The notes below the pieces were generated by a model. That model worked only from the letters and a program-made list of their open reading frames with translations. It searched no databases and was not told the DNA's origin. From Paracoccaceae bacterium (lineage in GTDB: Bacteria > Pseudomonadota > Alphaproteobacteria > Rhodobacterales > Rhodobacteraceae): DNA of 64,000 nt. Location of the stretch: positions 60,161 through 124,160 of the forward strand of contig JASMHC010000002.1 in NCBI GenBank assembly GCA_030750975.1. The letters are read 5' to 3'. The position numbers and the translations under genes were made by a program. Below are positions 35,466 to 44,346 of the stretch, one piece after another; the first letter of the stretch is position 1; the number at the start of each line of letters is the position of its first letter.

Positions 35466-36414
35466 TCATGTGGATGGGCGCGTGTTCGGCATAGGCATTG
35501 ATCTGGTCGAAAATATCCGCGAATTGAATGTCGAATTCATCCTCTGTGACAAACCCGATATGTGGCGTTGCGATCAGATTGGGATGCGACAACAGCGGGT
35601 CTGCAGGGTCGTTTAACGGCTCTTTTTCAAACACATCCACGGCCGCCATTCCCGGACGCCCCCTGATCAGCGCGTCAAGCAATGCGCCTTGCTGAACAAG
35701 TCCAGCGCGCGAGGTATTCACGAATAACGCATCACTACGCATGCAAGCCAGATCCTCTGCTGTGACCGCGCCTTGGGTCTCAGGTTTAAGCCTCAAATGG
35801 ACGGACACGACATCGCTTTGCGCAAAAAAATCCTGACGGCTGGTGGCCAGTGTTTCACCGTCAGCTTTTGCTTTTTCGCGCCCTTTGTCCGAGGCCCACC
35901 AAACCACCTCCATCCCGAAGGCGCGGGCATAGGACGCAACCGCCTTGGCGATCCGGCCATAGCCGTAAAGACCCAGCCGACGCCCCCTGAGCGTTTTGCC
36001 GACACCGGCCTGCCAATGCCCGGATTTGACGCTGTCCATTTGGCGCGGCAGGTCACGCATCCCGGCCATGATCAACGCCCATGTAAGCTCGGCCGCCGCG
36101 AAATTGGTTGAACCGGTGGGCATATTCGAACACAGCAGCACGTCATTATCGGTGCAAGCCGGCACATCAATATGGGGATAAACCCCGCGTTGGCTGATCA
36201 TTTTCAAGTTCGGAAGCCGATCAAGCAATTCCCTCGTGATCTTCGTTCGTTCGCGAAACAAAACCAAGGCTTCGGCATCACCTATCCGTCGGCTCAAATC
36301 CGGGATATTTTCGACATGGTCGTTCCAGATCGTCACGTCATGCCCTTTGAGTTTTTCAAAACAGGGCAAGCGGCGCAGCGTATCGAACCAATCGTCAATT
36401 ATGTGGACCTTCAT
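35440..36414 (-). CDS. D-isomer-specific 2-hydroxyacid dehydrogenase family protein
   Basis: The protein has 324 residues. The NAD motif GLYGYGRIAKAVASYARAFG lies near 150–170, with the catalytic Arg in VNTSRAGLVQQ near 235 and the catalytic His in IATPHIGFVTED near 282. ATG 36414 (MKVHIIDDWFDTL) is chosen over a long upstream extension. It is last in the tctC–tctAB–prpF operon, after a 106-bp gap, and so may act on a keto or hydroxy acid derived from the imported tricarboxylate. Substrate is unknown. Confidence 0.85.
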   Translation of the reverse strand: MKVHIIDDWFDTLRRLPCFEKLKGHDVTIWNDHVENIPDLSRRIGDAEALVLFRERTKITRELLDRLPNLKMISQRGVYPHIDVPACTDNDVLLCSNMPTGSTNFAAAELTWALIMAGMRDLPRQMDSVKSGHWQAGVGKTLRGRRLGLYGYGRIAKAVASYARAFGMEVVWWASDKGREKAKADGETLATSRQDFFAQSDVVSVHLRLKPETQGAVTAEDLACMRSDALFVNTSRAGLVQQGALLDALIRGRPGMAAVDVFEKEPLNDPADPLLSHPNLIATPHIGFVTEDEFDIQFADIFDQINAYAEHAPIHMINPEVWNG

Positions 36415-36520
36415 GGGGCTCTCTTTCGGGTTTACACGATCATCGTTATGCTGACGCAACTGTGAATATCGAACAAGGTTCAATCTTCCTGAACGAATAA
36501 TCGGGCGGCGGCGAGCGACT

Positions 36521-37612
36521 TTACTTGCACCCATCCCAGACTAACCGTGGAACATAGATGTTTCCGTCGGTCAGTTTGCGGGCAGTGCGCACCAGCCCTG
36601 CTGCGTTAAGAGCAAACCCGTTGGCCTGATCAAAATCCACCAGAACTTCGATGGTGCCCGAAGGATGCTCTAACACCACTGTGGTCGGTGACGTGTCAGG
36701 CCGGGTCAACAATCCATCCGCCACTGACCCCGGCGCCAAAACGCACGAAGCGATGCACTGCGCCCCGGTGACTGCCATTGACGGGTGCGTGTTCCACGGC
36801 ATGAAATAGCGGCTGGCAACGCTGCCACCATCCCGCGCCGGGGCAATGATCGCAAATTTTGGCGTCACGCTTTCACCGACATCCCCCATGCCCATACGCT
36901 GCCCGGCGATCAGGCGGATGGCCTCCATGCGTTTGAAAAACGCCGTATTTGCATCCAGTTCCTGAGCGGTTTCATATCCCGATAACCCGAAATCGCCTGC
37001 TTCTGCGATGACCACAGGCATCGCCACATCCATGCAAGTGACCTCGATCCCGTCAATAGTATCGCGCAGGTTGCCCGTGGGAAGGAACGCCCCGGTCGAC
37101 TTGCCGACGACATCCATGAAGGTCAGGCCAATCGCCGCTGCGGTTCCCGGAACACCCGCGATAGACGTTTCGCCTTCATAGGTCAGCTCCCCGTTCGGAG
37201 TTTGCACCGTCGCAACAACCCTTGCCCCGGTATTGACCGAGCGGATTTTGATCTCGGTCGTGCCATGTGTCGGATTGACCAGCCCCATTTCGATCGCCGC
37301 AGGTCCCACACCAGAAAGGATATTCCCGCAAGTCGGCTTGTAATCCACCAACTGTTTCTCGACCGACACCTGGGCAAAAAAGTAATCCACATCCGCCCAG
37401 TCATCGTCAGACTGTGACAGCATTGCCACCTTGGTGGTTACTGCGTCCCCGCCCCCGATTCCGTCGATATTCAACCGATGACCGGATCCAACCGCCGCGA
37501 TCAGCACTTTGGAAAGTACGTCCAGATCATCGGGCAAATCCTCGCGCCGGAAATACGGCCCGCGCGAGGTGCCACCACGCATGAAGACAAAAGGAATTGC
37601 TGTCTGGGTCAT
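36521..37612 (-). CDS. PrpF-family isomerase (methylaconitate/oxalomesaconate isomerase type)
   Basis: The protein has 363 residues with a two-domain PrpF fold. Landmarks are FVFMRGGTSRGPYFRREDLP at the N-terminus, CGNILSGVGPAAIEMGLV near 95 and ECHPSMAVTGA-like NTHPSMAVTGAQCIASCVL near 275. Family members shift or isomerise double bonds in aconitate-like acids without cofactors. Placed between a tricarboxylate importer and a tricarballylate dehydrogenase, it may interconvert aconitate isomers. ATG 37612 overlaps the tctAB stop (ATGA). Confidence 0.88.
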   Translation of the reverse strand: MTQTAIPFVFMRGGTSRGPYFRREDLPDDLDVLSKVLIAAVGSGHRLNIDGIGGGDAVTTKVAMLSQSDDDWADVDYFFAQVSVEKQLVDYKPTCGNILSGVGPAAIEMGLVNPTHGTTEIKIRSVNTGARVVATVQTPNGELTYEGETSIAGVPGTAAAIGLTFMDVVGKSTGAFLPTGNLRDTIDGIEVTCMDVAMPVVIAEAGDFGLSGYETAQELDANTAFFKRMEAIRLIAGQRMGMGDVGESVTPKFAIIAPARDGGSVASRYFMPWNTHPSMAVTGAQCIASCVLAPGSVADGLLTRPDTSPTTVVLEHPSGTIEVLVDFDQANGFALNAAGLVRTARKLTDGNIYVPRLVWDGCK

Positions 37613-39639
37613 CGCAGCGGCCACGGCAGATCAATGGCGGCCTGCAACAGACCCGGGGGGAAATCGCGGTTCAGCATCGCGGCCATGAAAGACATGAAAG
37701 CGATACCGGCAGCCGAAAGGATCACCGCCTTGACCCAGCTTGTTCCGGCGCGAAAGCGGAAGAACGACAGCAAAAAGCCAACAAGCGCCAGAATGAACCC
37801 GACGAAATAGGTGGCAACGATCAGACCCGCGAACCAGGCCAGGGTGCCCCATAGGCCATAGGGGGCCTCGGCATCCTCGCCGGCAAGTTCCTTATCGGCG
37901 AAGATTGCGTCCCCTTCCGGCCGGCGCATCATCTGCACCAGCAGGATCACACAGCACAACAGTGACACGCCACCGACAACTAACGGGATGATCTTGTCTG
38001 TCATGTTATAGTCAGGGATTGCATTGGCATTGAACAACGCGAAAGCCAAGTACCCTGCGATAACCAGCAAAAAGACAAGCGGCGCACGTTTTTCCCCGGA
38101 CTTCACATCGCCCTCGGCCAGAATTTGTTTGGCCTGCCGAATGCCCAACACAACGGAAATCACCGTGATGATCAGAAGAACGATCACAATCGGGCTGAAG
38201 ACATATTCCATGCCCACATCAAAACCTTTCCGAAACCGGAAGCTGGCGATCTGGAAGGCCTGGTTGGTGAATTTCTCGACCGGATTGGAAAGCACGAATC
38301 CGATCAGAAATGCGGGGCGCGACCAGTCAAAGCGGCGCAGGAATACTCCGATCAAACCGATGACAAACAGCGCCAGAAGGTCTTCGAAATTCTGGCCTGA
38401 CTGGAAGGCCGCAAAACTGATCAGCATGAACAGGAAGGGCGCAAGATAGGCAAAGCGGATGGTTGTCAATCTGGCAATGCCGCCGGATGCAGCAATGCAA
38501 AGAACGGTCCCCACTACGTTTGCCAGGGCCAAAAGCCAGACGATCGAATAGGTGATGTCGAGGTTGTTTTTCAACATACCCGGACCAACTTCGATATCGC
38601 CCGACCCAAGCAAGGCAACAGCACCGATAAAAATCGCCATGGAACCAGAGCCGGGAATGCCGAACAGCAGGGTCGGCACCAGCCCACCGCCCTCTTTGGC
38701 GTTGTTCGAGCTTTCCGGCCCGATCACTCCGCGGACCTCGCCTTTGCCGAAATTTGATTTGTCTTTGGTTGACTGAACCGTGTGCCCGTATGCAATCCAA
38801 TCAACGACCGAGCCGCCAAGCCCGGGTATCACCCCAACGACAACGCCGATGATCGAGCAGCGGACGGAAAGCCAGATATTCGAGAACCAGTCCCTGATGC
38901 CGTCCAGCCAGCCGGCGCCAAGATTTGCATCCTTGGCGATGGATTTATCCTGCCTCAGCAGGGATACGATTTCGGGAATGGCAAAAATGCCCAAACCGAC
39001 GATGACCAGCTTCAACCCGTCTGTCAGATAAGGGATATCATATGTCGCCATGCGCAGGCTGCCGCCTGCATCGGCCTCGCCAATGGTGCCGATCATGATG
39101 CCCAGACCGGCCGCCGCGATACCTTTAAGCGGAATGCGACCGGCCAAAACGGCGACCATCGACAGACCGAAAACGGTGATCATCAGCATTTCGGGAAGCC
39201 CGAAGGCCAACACAATCGGTCGCGCGATCAGGATAAAAACCGTCAGGAAGGTCGCCCCGACCAAACCTCCGAACAGAGACGAGGAAAACGCAGCGGCCAA
39301 CGCTCTTGCGGCTTCGCCCTTTTTCGCCATCGGAAATCCGTCAAGAACCGTGGCCTGCGATGCAGACGACCCGGGAATGCCCATCAAGACCGAGGCGAAT
39401 GTGTCCGAGGTTGGAACCACCGCGACCATACCGACCATCAAGGCCAGCCCCAGCACCGGATCCATCCCAAACATGAAAGGCAACAGCAGCGACAGACCGG
39501 CGATGCCTCCCAATCCGGGGAAAACCCCGACCGCCAATCCCATGACGACACCAAGCACAAGATAGCCCAGCACGATGGGTTGAAGGATAAGCCCCCACGC
39601 CTCGCCGAGCGCAGGAAGTGCAGTAGCGAAAATCTCCAT
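37609..39639 (-). CDS. Fused TctA–TctB tripartite tricarboxylate transporter membrane protein
   Basis: The protein has 676 residues. Residues about 1–500 are the large TctA subunit (about 12 helices; GVFPGLGGIAGLSLLLPFMF near 40, GIPGSSASQATVLDGFPMAK near 90, PGLGGSVVDWIAYGH near 260). Residues about 520–676 form a four-helix TctB-like subunit (starting near RAPLVFLLVIAGYLAFALFN). The two are separate proteins in classic tctCBA operons, in which tctB precedes tctA; here TctB is fused to the TctA C-terminus. It imports citrate-like acids with TctC. Start ATG 39639 follows AGGCGG. Confidence 0.92.
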   Translation of the reverse strand: MEIFATALPALGEAWGLILQPIVLGYLVLGVVMGLAVGVFPGLGGIAGLSLLLPFMFGMDPVLGLALMVGMVAVVPTSDTFASVLMGIPGSSASQATVLDGFPMAKKGEAARALAAAFSSSLFGGLVGATFLTVFILIARPIVLAFGLPEMLMITVFGLSMVAVLAGRIPLKGIAAAGLGIMIGTIGEADAGGSLRMATYDIPYLTDGLKLVIVGLGIFAIPEIVSLLRQDKSIAKDANLGAGWLDGIRDWFSNIWLSVRCSIIGVVVGVIPGLGGSVVDWIAYGHTVQSTKDKSNFGKGEVRGVIGPESSNNAKEGGGLVPTLLFGIPGSGSMAIFIGAVALLGSGDIEVGPGMLKNNLDITYSIVWLLALANVVGTVLCIAASGGIARLTTIRFAYLAPFLFMLISFAAFQSGQNFEDLLALFVIGLIGVFLRRFDWSRPAFLIGFVLSNPVEKFTNQAFQIASFRFRKGFDVGMEYVFSPIVIVLLIITVISVVLGIRQAKQILAEGDVKSGEKRAPLVFLLVIAGYLAFALFNANAIPDYNMTDKIIPLVVGGVSLLCCVILLVQMMRRPEGDAIFADKELAGEDAEAPYGLWGTLAWFAGLIVATYFVGFILALVGFLLSFFRFRAGTSWVKAVILSAAGIAFMSFMAAMLNRDFPPGLLQAAIDLPWPLR

Positions 39640-39714
39640 GAGAGCCGCCTGACATTTTTTAGAAGAATAAGAAGATGGGCGCACCTGCCAAAAGCGGTGC
39701 GCCCAATGACGTGC

Positions 39715-40800
39715 TTACTTCAGTTCGACGCCATAGGCCTCTTTCAGCCAATTGGTGACGTACTCTTTTGCCGAGTCCGAAACCTGCGTCGCGGTCGCCA
39801 GCGCAGTGGCGGTGCCTGCACCTGTAAAGACATCGTATTTACCGACACGCTTGGACGATATCTCTGCAAAATCATCACGTGCCACGATGGCCTCAAAGGC
39901 CGCCGAATAGGTATCGACCACGTCCTGCGGAGTGTCGCCCGGCAGGAAGGCCAGCTTCTGGACAGGGAAGCCCGCAACGAAGAATGCCTTCCAGGCATCC
40001 CAGGCATCGCCCGAGGTTTCACAGCCGTCGGTCGCCTCGCAAACCTCTTTGAAGGTCGGCATATCCGGGAATGTCGGATCGCGAACGATGTTGCCATCGG
40101 CATCCAGCGCACCCCAGCTCATCATCGGAACCGCTTTGCCTTCATTGACCAAATCCATCGAACCGCCGAGATACCCCGAGGTTGTCTGATAGTCGATATT
40201 GGCTTCACCGCGTTCGAACATCAGGCGGCCATCACCGCGCCCCTTGATGCCAAACACAGGTTCAACATTCATGCCAAGCATTTCCCAGGCAAGCAATGGA
40301 ACCAGATCAAGACGGGTGGCGCCTTGCGACCCATAGATGAAATCGGTGTCCTGAAGCGCATTTGCCGAGCCGTCAAATTTGGCACCATCCTCGGCGTTCA
40401 GATAGGCGACGCCGCCGGTGCCGGATGCCATGACCGGAATCCAGTCGTTGTATTCATAACGCACGCGCGGATCGTTCAGCAGGTACGGAAACTGTGTCGA
40501 ACCGGATGATCCGAACATCAATGTGCCGTCTTCGTGCTTTTGTTCCTGGAACCAGTTCGCGCCCTTGGTCGAACCCGCACCCGGCATGAATTTCACGACA
40601 ACGGTCGGATTGCCCGGCATGGCCTCGGACAAGAGCGGAGCAAAAAAGTTCGCCCATTTTGCCGATCCGCCGGTTTCCGAAAACGGAATGACCCATTCGA
40701 TGGTCTTGCCGCTGAAATCAGCATCCGCCGCAGCAGGCGCTGCAACACCTGCGGCAATAATCGCAGCGACAGCTGCTTTGGTGAAAGTGGAAACGGTCAT
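39715..40800 (-). CDS. tctC: Tripartite tricarboxylate transporter binding protein TctC
   Basis: The protein has 361 residues with a signal peptide ending AAPAAADA. The TctC fold is visible in TIEWVIPFSETGGSAKWANF at the mature N-terminus, VVVKFMPGAGSTKGANWFQ near 70 and VEPVFGIKGRGDGRLMFERG near 178. It captures a tricarboxylate in the periplasm. ATG 40800 follows GGGAGGAACTAG. It is divergent from tctDE and heads the tctC–tctAB–prpF–dehydrogenase operon. Confidence 0.92.
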   Translation of the reverse strand: MTVSTFTKAAVAAIIAAGVAAPAAADADFSGKTIEWVIPFSETGGSAKWANFFAPLLSEAMPGNPTVVVKFMPGAGSTKGANWFQEQKHEDGTLMFGSSGSTQFPYLLNDPRVRYEYNDWIPVMASGTGGVAYLNAEDGAKFDGSANALQDTDFIYGSQGATRLDLVPLLAWEMLGMNVEPVFGIKGRGDGRLMFERGEANIDYQTTSGYLGGSMDLVNEGKAVPMMSWGALDADGNIVRDPTFPDMPTFKEVCEATDGCETSGDAWDAWKAFFVAGFPVQKLAFLPGDTPQDVVDTYSAAFEAIVARDDFAEISSKRVGKYDVFTGAGTATALATATQVSDSAKEYVTNWLKEAYGVELK

Positions 40801-40941
40801 CTAGTTCCTCCCTTGTGACCAGACAATACGGTGAAACGCATCAAAGCCACCGCAAATTGACAAAATTTTTGGGGATTGATTCCCCTCCCGATGTTCGGAA
40901 GATGGTTGCGCAACCTTGCGTGAAGCTTGCAGGAGCAAAAA

Positions 40942-41609
40942 ATGCGGATCCCGTAGTCGAAGATAACGAAGCCCTGGCCAAGGCCATCGCCTATCGGCTG
41001 CGCGATCATGGGCATGCGGTTGATATCCTCTGCGACGGCGATCAGGCTTCTGCGTTTCTGGCGCAGGATGGGGCCGATCTGGTGGTGCTGGACATCAACC
41101 TGCCGGGGCAGTCCGGTCTGGAGATTTTGCGGAGCATGCGACAGGAAGGCGACGGGACCCCGGTCATTCTTCTAACGGCCCGAAGCGAAATCAAAGACAG
41201 GGTGGCCGGTCTGGATCTTGGGGCCGATGATTATCTGGTCAAACCTTTTGAAATGGATGAACTTGACGCACGCATCCGAGCACTATCCCGTCGTAAAAAT
41301 CTGGATTTCGGCGCAACGGAAACAATCGGAAATATCACGTTTGAAAGAACCACCCGCCAGATCAAAGCCGGCGGAACAACGCTGGATATCCCAAGGCGCG
41401 AGGTTGCCTTGCTCGAATGCTTGCTGGAAAGAAGGGGACGCATCGTTTCCAAAGCCCAACTGACCGAGCACGTTTACGGCATTGGCGCGGATGTAGACGA
41501 TACCGCGATCGAGCCGCATGTCTCGCGTCTACGCAAACGTCTTTCCAACCACGGTGTGACAATCAAAACCGCCCGGGGCCTTGGCTATATGCTCGAGGCC
41601 AGAAACTGA
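40942..41609 (+). pseudogene. tctD: TctD-like OmpR-family response regulator, frameshifted at codon 4
   Basis: AGGAG (40931–40935) and ATG 40942 give MRIP then TAG. One missing base after codon 3 would give the standard receiver start M-R-I-(L/P)-VVEDNEALAKAIAYRL; that frame starts at GTA 40953 and runs to 41609. The remaining protein has the phospho-Asp in LVVLDINLPGQSG, GLDLGADDYLVKPFEMDEL and an OmpR winged helix (PRREVALLECLLERRGR). An upstream in-frame start at 40815 would add about 46 residues unlike any receiver and seems unlikely. Its stop overlaps tctE (TGATG). Either a sequencing error or a recent loss. Confidence 0.75.
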
Positions 41610-42997
41610 TGCGCCGCGCGTCCTTGCGCCTTCGTCTTTTCGGGTTGATCGTAACGCCGCTGATCGTGATGGCCGTAATCCTTGGCTATTGGCGGTTCAT
41701 GGTCGCACAGAATACGGCGGAAGACCTTTTTGACCGCAGCCTATTGTCTGCGGCATTGGCGATTTCCCGTGACGTTGTCATATCCGAGGGGGACGCGATT
41801 TTGCCATCTACCCGAGATTTGATCCGCGATGCGTCCGGCGGAGAGGTGTTTTATCATGCCACCGGACCCGGAGGGATATATGTCACGGGCTATGCCTATC
41901 CACCAATCGCCAAGGATCAAGGCTCAGCCCGGGAAGGCGAGATTGTCGTGTTCGAAGCGACCTATCGCGATGAACCGGTCCGTGTCCTGCAAGTGATCGA
42001 GCAGGTGACGGTCGAAAACCTAAGCGGCAACACGACCGTTACGGTGTGGCAACGCATGGCCGACCGTCAGGCCTTCGCCAATTTGCTTGCGGCCCGCGCA
42101 GCTGCGTTGATCGCGGGGCTTTTGGCAACATTAGCATTGGTGGTATGGTTCGGCGTCAAGCTTGGGTTGCGTCCATTAGAGGATTTGCAGCAGGCGATTT
42201 CGATCCGCTCACCTGATGATCTAAGCCGGATAAAACGCGCCGTGCCGGTGGAAACCAAGGGAATAGTCCAAACACTGAACCGACTGTTCGGACAGGTCGA
42301 AACAAGTATCAACGCGCATCAGGCGTTTATTTCGGACGCGGCCCATCAATTGCGCAATCCCGCCGCGGCCGTGCAATCCATGGCCGAAGCTGTTCAAAGC
42401 GCCACATCCAAGAAAGACCGCGATGAGCGTCTTGGCGAACTGGTTAGGGCCGCACAAAACTCGGCCCGTGTCGCCGAGCAACTGCTTTCGCTGGACCGAC
42501 TTCAGCAGCCGGTAAACCCGACGACCTTCAAACCGGTTGATTTGCGGGAAATCGTTGAAACGACATGCGCTGATGTCGGCGCCCGCATATTGACCCAAGG
42601 CATTGATTTCAAGGTTGCGCTACCAAACCAGCCGATCAGGATCGATGGCGACAGGGTTTTCCTTGCCGAGGCCATCAAGAACCTCATAGACAACGCAGCA
42701 AAACACGGCGGCAAGAACCTAAGTGCGATTTCAGTTTCACTTTCCAGGCAAGCAGACCATGTAAGCGTGACCGTATCAGACGATGGCAAAGGCCTGACGC
42801 CCGATCAAAGCAAGGTCGCATTCGGGCGATTTTCACAAGTCGAACCATCCGATGGCAGCGGTTTGGGACTGGCCATCGCGGCATCGGTCGCTGAACGGCA
42901 CAACGGTTCGCTGGTCATCAATCCCGTTGAAGCCGGCGCGAGTCTGTCACTGTTTCTGCCGTCACAGCGCCAAATGCCTGCCCAGACCGGCCAGTAA
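41609..42997 (+). CDS. tctE: TctE-like sensor histidine kinase
   Basis: The protein has 462 residues. Helix 1 (LFGLIVTPLIVMAVILGYW) and helix 2 (ARAAALIAGLLATLALVVW) bracket a small periplasmic domain; HAMP-like sequence follows (LGLRPLEDLQQAI). The H-box is SDAAHQLRNPAAAVQSMAEA near 244, with N-box IKNLIDNAAKHG, G1 VSDDGKGL and G2 SGLGLAIA. This is the TctE layout. It should sense external tricarboxylates and control the divergent tct operon, but its partner tctD is frameshifted. Confidence 0.9.
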   Translation: MRRASLRLRLFGLIVTPLIVMAVILGYWRFMVAQNTAEDLFDRSLLSAALAISRDVVISEGDAILPSTRDLIRDASGGEVFYHATGPGGIYVTGYAYPPIAKDQGSAREGEIVVFEATYRDEPVRVLQVIEQVTVENLSGNTTVTVWQRMADRQAFANLLAARAAALIAGLLATLALVVWFGVKLGLRPLEDLQQAISIRSPDDLSRIKRAVPVETKGIVQTLNRLFGQVETSINAHQAFISDAAHQLRNPAAAVQSMAEAVQSATSKKDRDERLGELVRAAQNSARVAEQLLSLDRLQQPVNPTTFKPVDLREIVETTCADVGARILTQGIDFKVALPNQPIRIDGDRVFLAEAIKNLIDNAAKHGGKNLSAISVSLSRQADHVSVTVSDDGKGLTPDQSKVAFGRFSQVEPSDGSGLGLAIAASVAERHNGSLVINPVEAGASLSLFLPSQRQMPAQTGQ

Positions 42998-43043
42998 TTT
43001 CCCAAAATGCCAAACATTCCCCTGATCGGGGTCAAAGCCCGCC

Positions 43044-44054
43044 TCAGCCGGAAAATGCGCTTGTTGTTTCACGTATGATCAATTCCGCAGGCAAAAGCGT
43101 GGAAGATACCGGGGCTTCGGGATCAGTCAGGCGACCAATCAGTTTCTGCGCAAGGATTTTCCCAAGCTGATAGGGCGAGACCGCCATCGTCGTCAAAGGC
43201 GGCGTTGCAACCGACGCATCCTGAATGTCGTCAAATCCAACCACCGAAACCTCTTGCCCCGGCATCTCGCCAATGCGACGCAGTGCATGACACGCCCCCA
43301 GTGCCACCACATCGCCGTTACACACGATTGCTGACACTTCGGGATGCTTTTCGCGCAGTTCCAACATTGCGTTCATGCCCGATTGCTTGTCGTCGGGTGC
43401 ATCCCAAACAATGGTGGTCTCAAATCCCCGCTCGTGCATCGCGCGGCTATAACCTTCAATTCTTTCGATACGCACGTCCGAATGCGCTTCTCCGCCGAAG
43501 AAAGCGATATGACGATGCCCCAAATCGCACAGGTGGTTCGTGGCCTTGTATGTCGCATCGCTGTTTTGAATTCCAACGTGGTCGAAATTATCAAAACCCG
43601 AGGTCCGCAGAAAAGTGACGGTCGGAATTGTATGGGTTTTCAGCAGGTCGGCCGTTTCCGCAGGTGTATCCTGCGCCGGAACCCATAAAAGACCACCGCG
43701 CGAACTGCGGATAAAGGCCTGAAGGTTGCGCTTCTGTCGTTCTGCATCATCCTGAGAATCGAGAACCGAAACCAGATACCCCCCGGCTTCAAGGGCGTCG
43801 CTGACACCGCTGATCACCTCGGCATTGAACGGGTTGGCAATCCTGTGGATGATCATGCCGATTTCGCGCTTTTCCCCAGACCGCATCGAGGCCGCCCTGC
43901 CATCGGGCACGTAATGCAAGGCCTCTGCCGCGGCCAGTACCTTCTTGCGGGTCTTGGCCGATATGCGGCCGGTGCCGCGTATAACCTGACTGGCTGTCGC
44001 AACAGAAACACCGGCCTTTTTGGCCACGGTTTCCAATTTTGGCTTGCCGCTCAC
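43044..44054 (-). CDS. LacI family repressor of the mannosylglycerate-type operon
   Basis: The protein has 336 residues and is intact. The helix-turn-helix reads LETVAKKAGVSVATASQVIR, the hinge AAEALHYVPDGRAASMRSG, then the sugar-binding core (IGMIIHRIANPFNAEVISG, VSVVGFDDIQDASVATPPLT). It is divergent from the binding-protein gene that opens the next operon. Two palindromes lie between them, one inside the promoter spacer, so repression relieved by a sugar-like ligand is expected. Confidence 0.92.
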   Translation of the reverse strand: MSGKPKLETVAKKAGVSVATASQVIRGTGRISAKTRKKVLAAAEALHYVPDGRAASMRSGEKREIGMIIHRIANPFNAEVISGVSDALEAGGYLVSVLDSQDDAERQKRNLQAFIRSSRGGLLWVPAQDTPAETADLLKTHTIPTVTFLRTSGFDNFDHVGIQNSDATYKATNHLCDLGHRHIAFFGGEAHSDVRIERIEGYSRAMHERGFETTIVWDAPDDKQSGMNAMLELREKHPEVSAIVCNGDVVALGACHALRRIGEMPGQEVSVVGFDDIQDASVATPPLTTMAVSPYQLGKILAQKLIGRLTDPEAPVSSTLLPAELIIRETTSAFSG

Positions 44055-44088
44055 GTGCTCGAATCTCCGCTGAACTGGTTAAACGATA

Positions 44089-44105
44089 TAGCAATATTAT
44101 TGCTA
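44089..44105. promoter_or_regulatory. LacI-side palindrome
   Basis: TAGCAATA-T-TATTGCTA is a perfect 17-bp inverted repeat, 34 bp upstream of the lacI start. It may be an auxiliary operator or the autoregulatory site. Its sequence differs from the promoter operator at 44189–44204, so a second regulator is possible. The 292-bp gap around it (44055–44346) is markedly AT-rich up to about 44215 and otherwise holds only the promoter described next. Confidence 0.5.
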
Positions 44106-44179
44106 CACAAAATGAAATCAAGTCAAAGCAAATGCTAATTGTCTGAAAAATAACGCATTTATTCATCGGCAAAAGAGAA

Positions 44180-44209
44180 TTGACAGGTGGTATAACGTTA
44201 TATCAATAT
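44180..44209 (+). promoter_or_regulatory. Promoter with an operator in its spacer
   Basis: The −35 box TTGACA (44180–44185) is followed 17–18 bp later by TCAATAT as a −10 region. Between them GGTATAAC|GTTATATC (44189–44204) is a nearly perfect palindrome centred on CG, the LacI-family form. A repressor here would directly block RNA polymerase. The leader to the first gene is about 130 nt. Confidence 0.7.
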
Positions 44210-44346
44210 TACCCCATCGAGTGATTCTGGTGGGAGGACCGGATCACCAGCCTGCTGACCCCTTCTGGCAGGCTCCCTTGTTTGGAAAAGCAGGGCGCTC
44301 CTCTGGAACAGGTCCGAAACTCGGGCCGCATATTTGGGAGAGAATG

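Noticed and set aside
38782..40509. Long open frame (575 codons) on the plus strand across tctA–tctB and tctC
   Set aside because: It is antisense to two clearly recognised transporter genes, is rich in Asp, Arg, His and Gln as expected from the mirror of hydrophobic codons, and shows no domain.
40815..40941. N-terminal extension of the TctD-like regulator from an upstream start
   Set aside because: The added sequence does not resemble a receiver start, lies across the divergent promoter region, and a perfect Shine-Dalgarno plus ATG exists at 40931–40944 one base out of frame.
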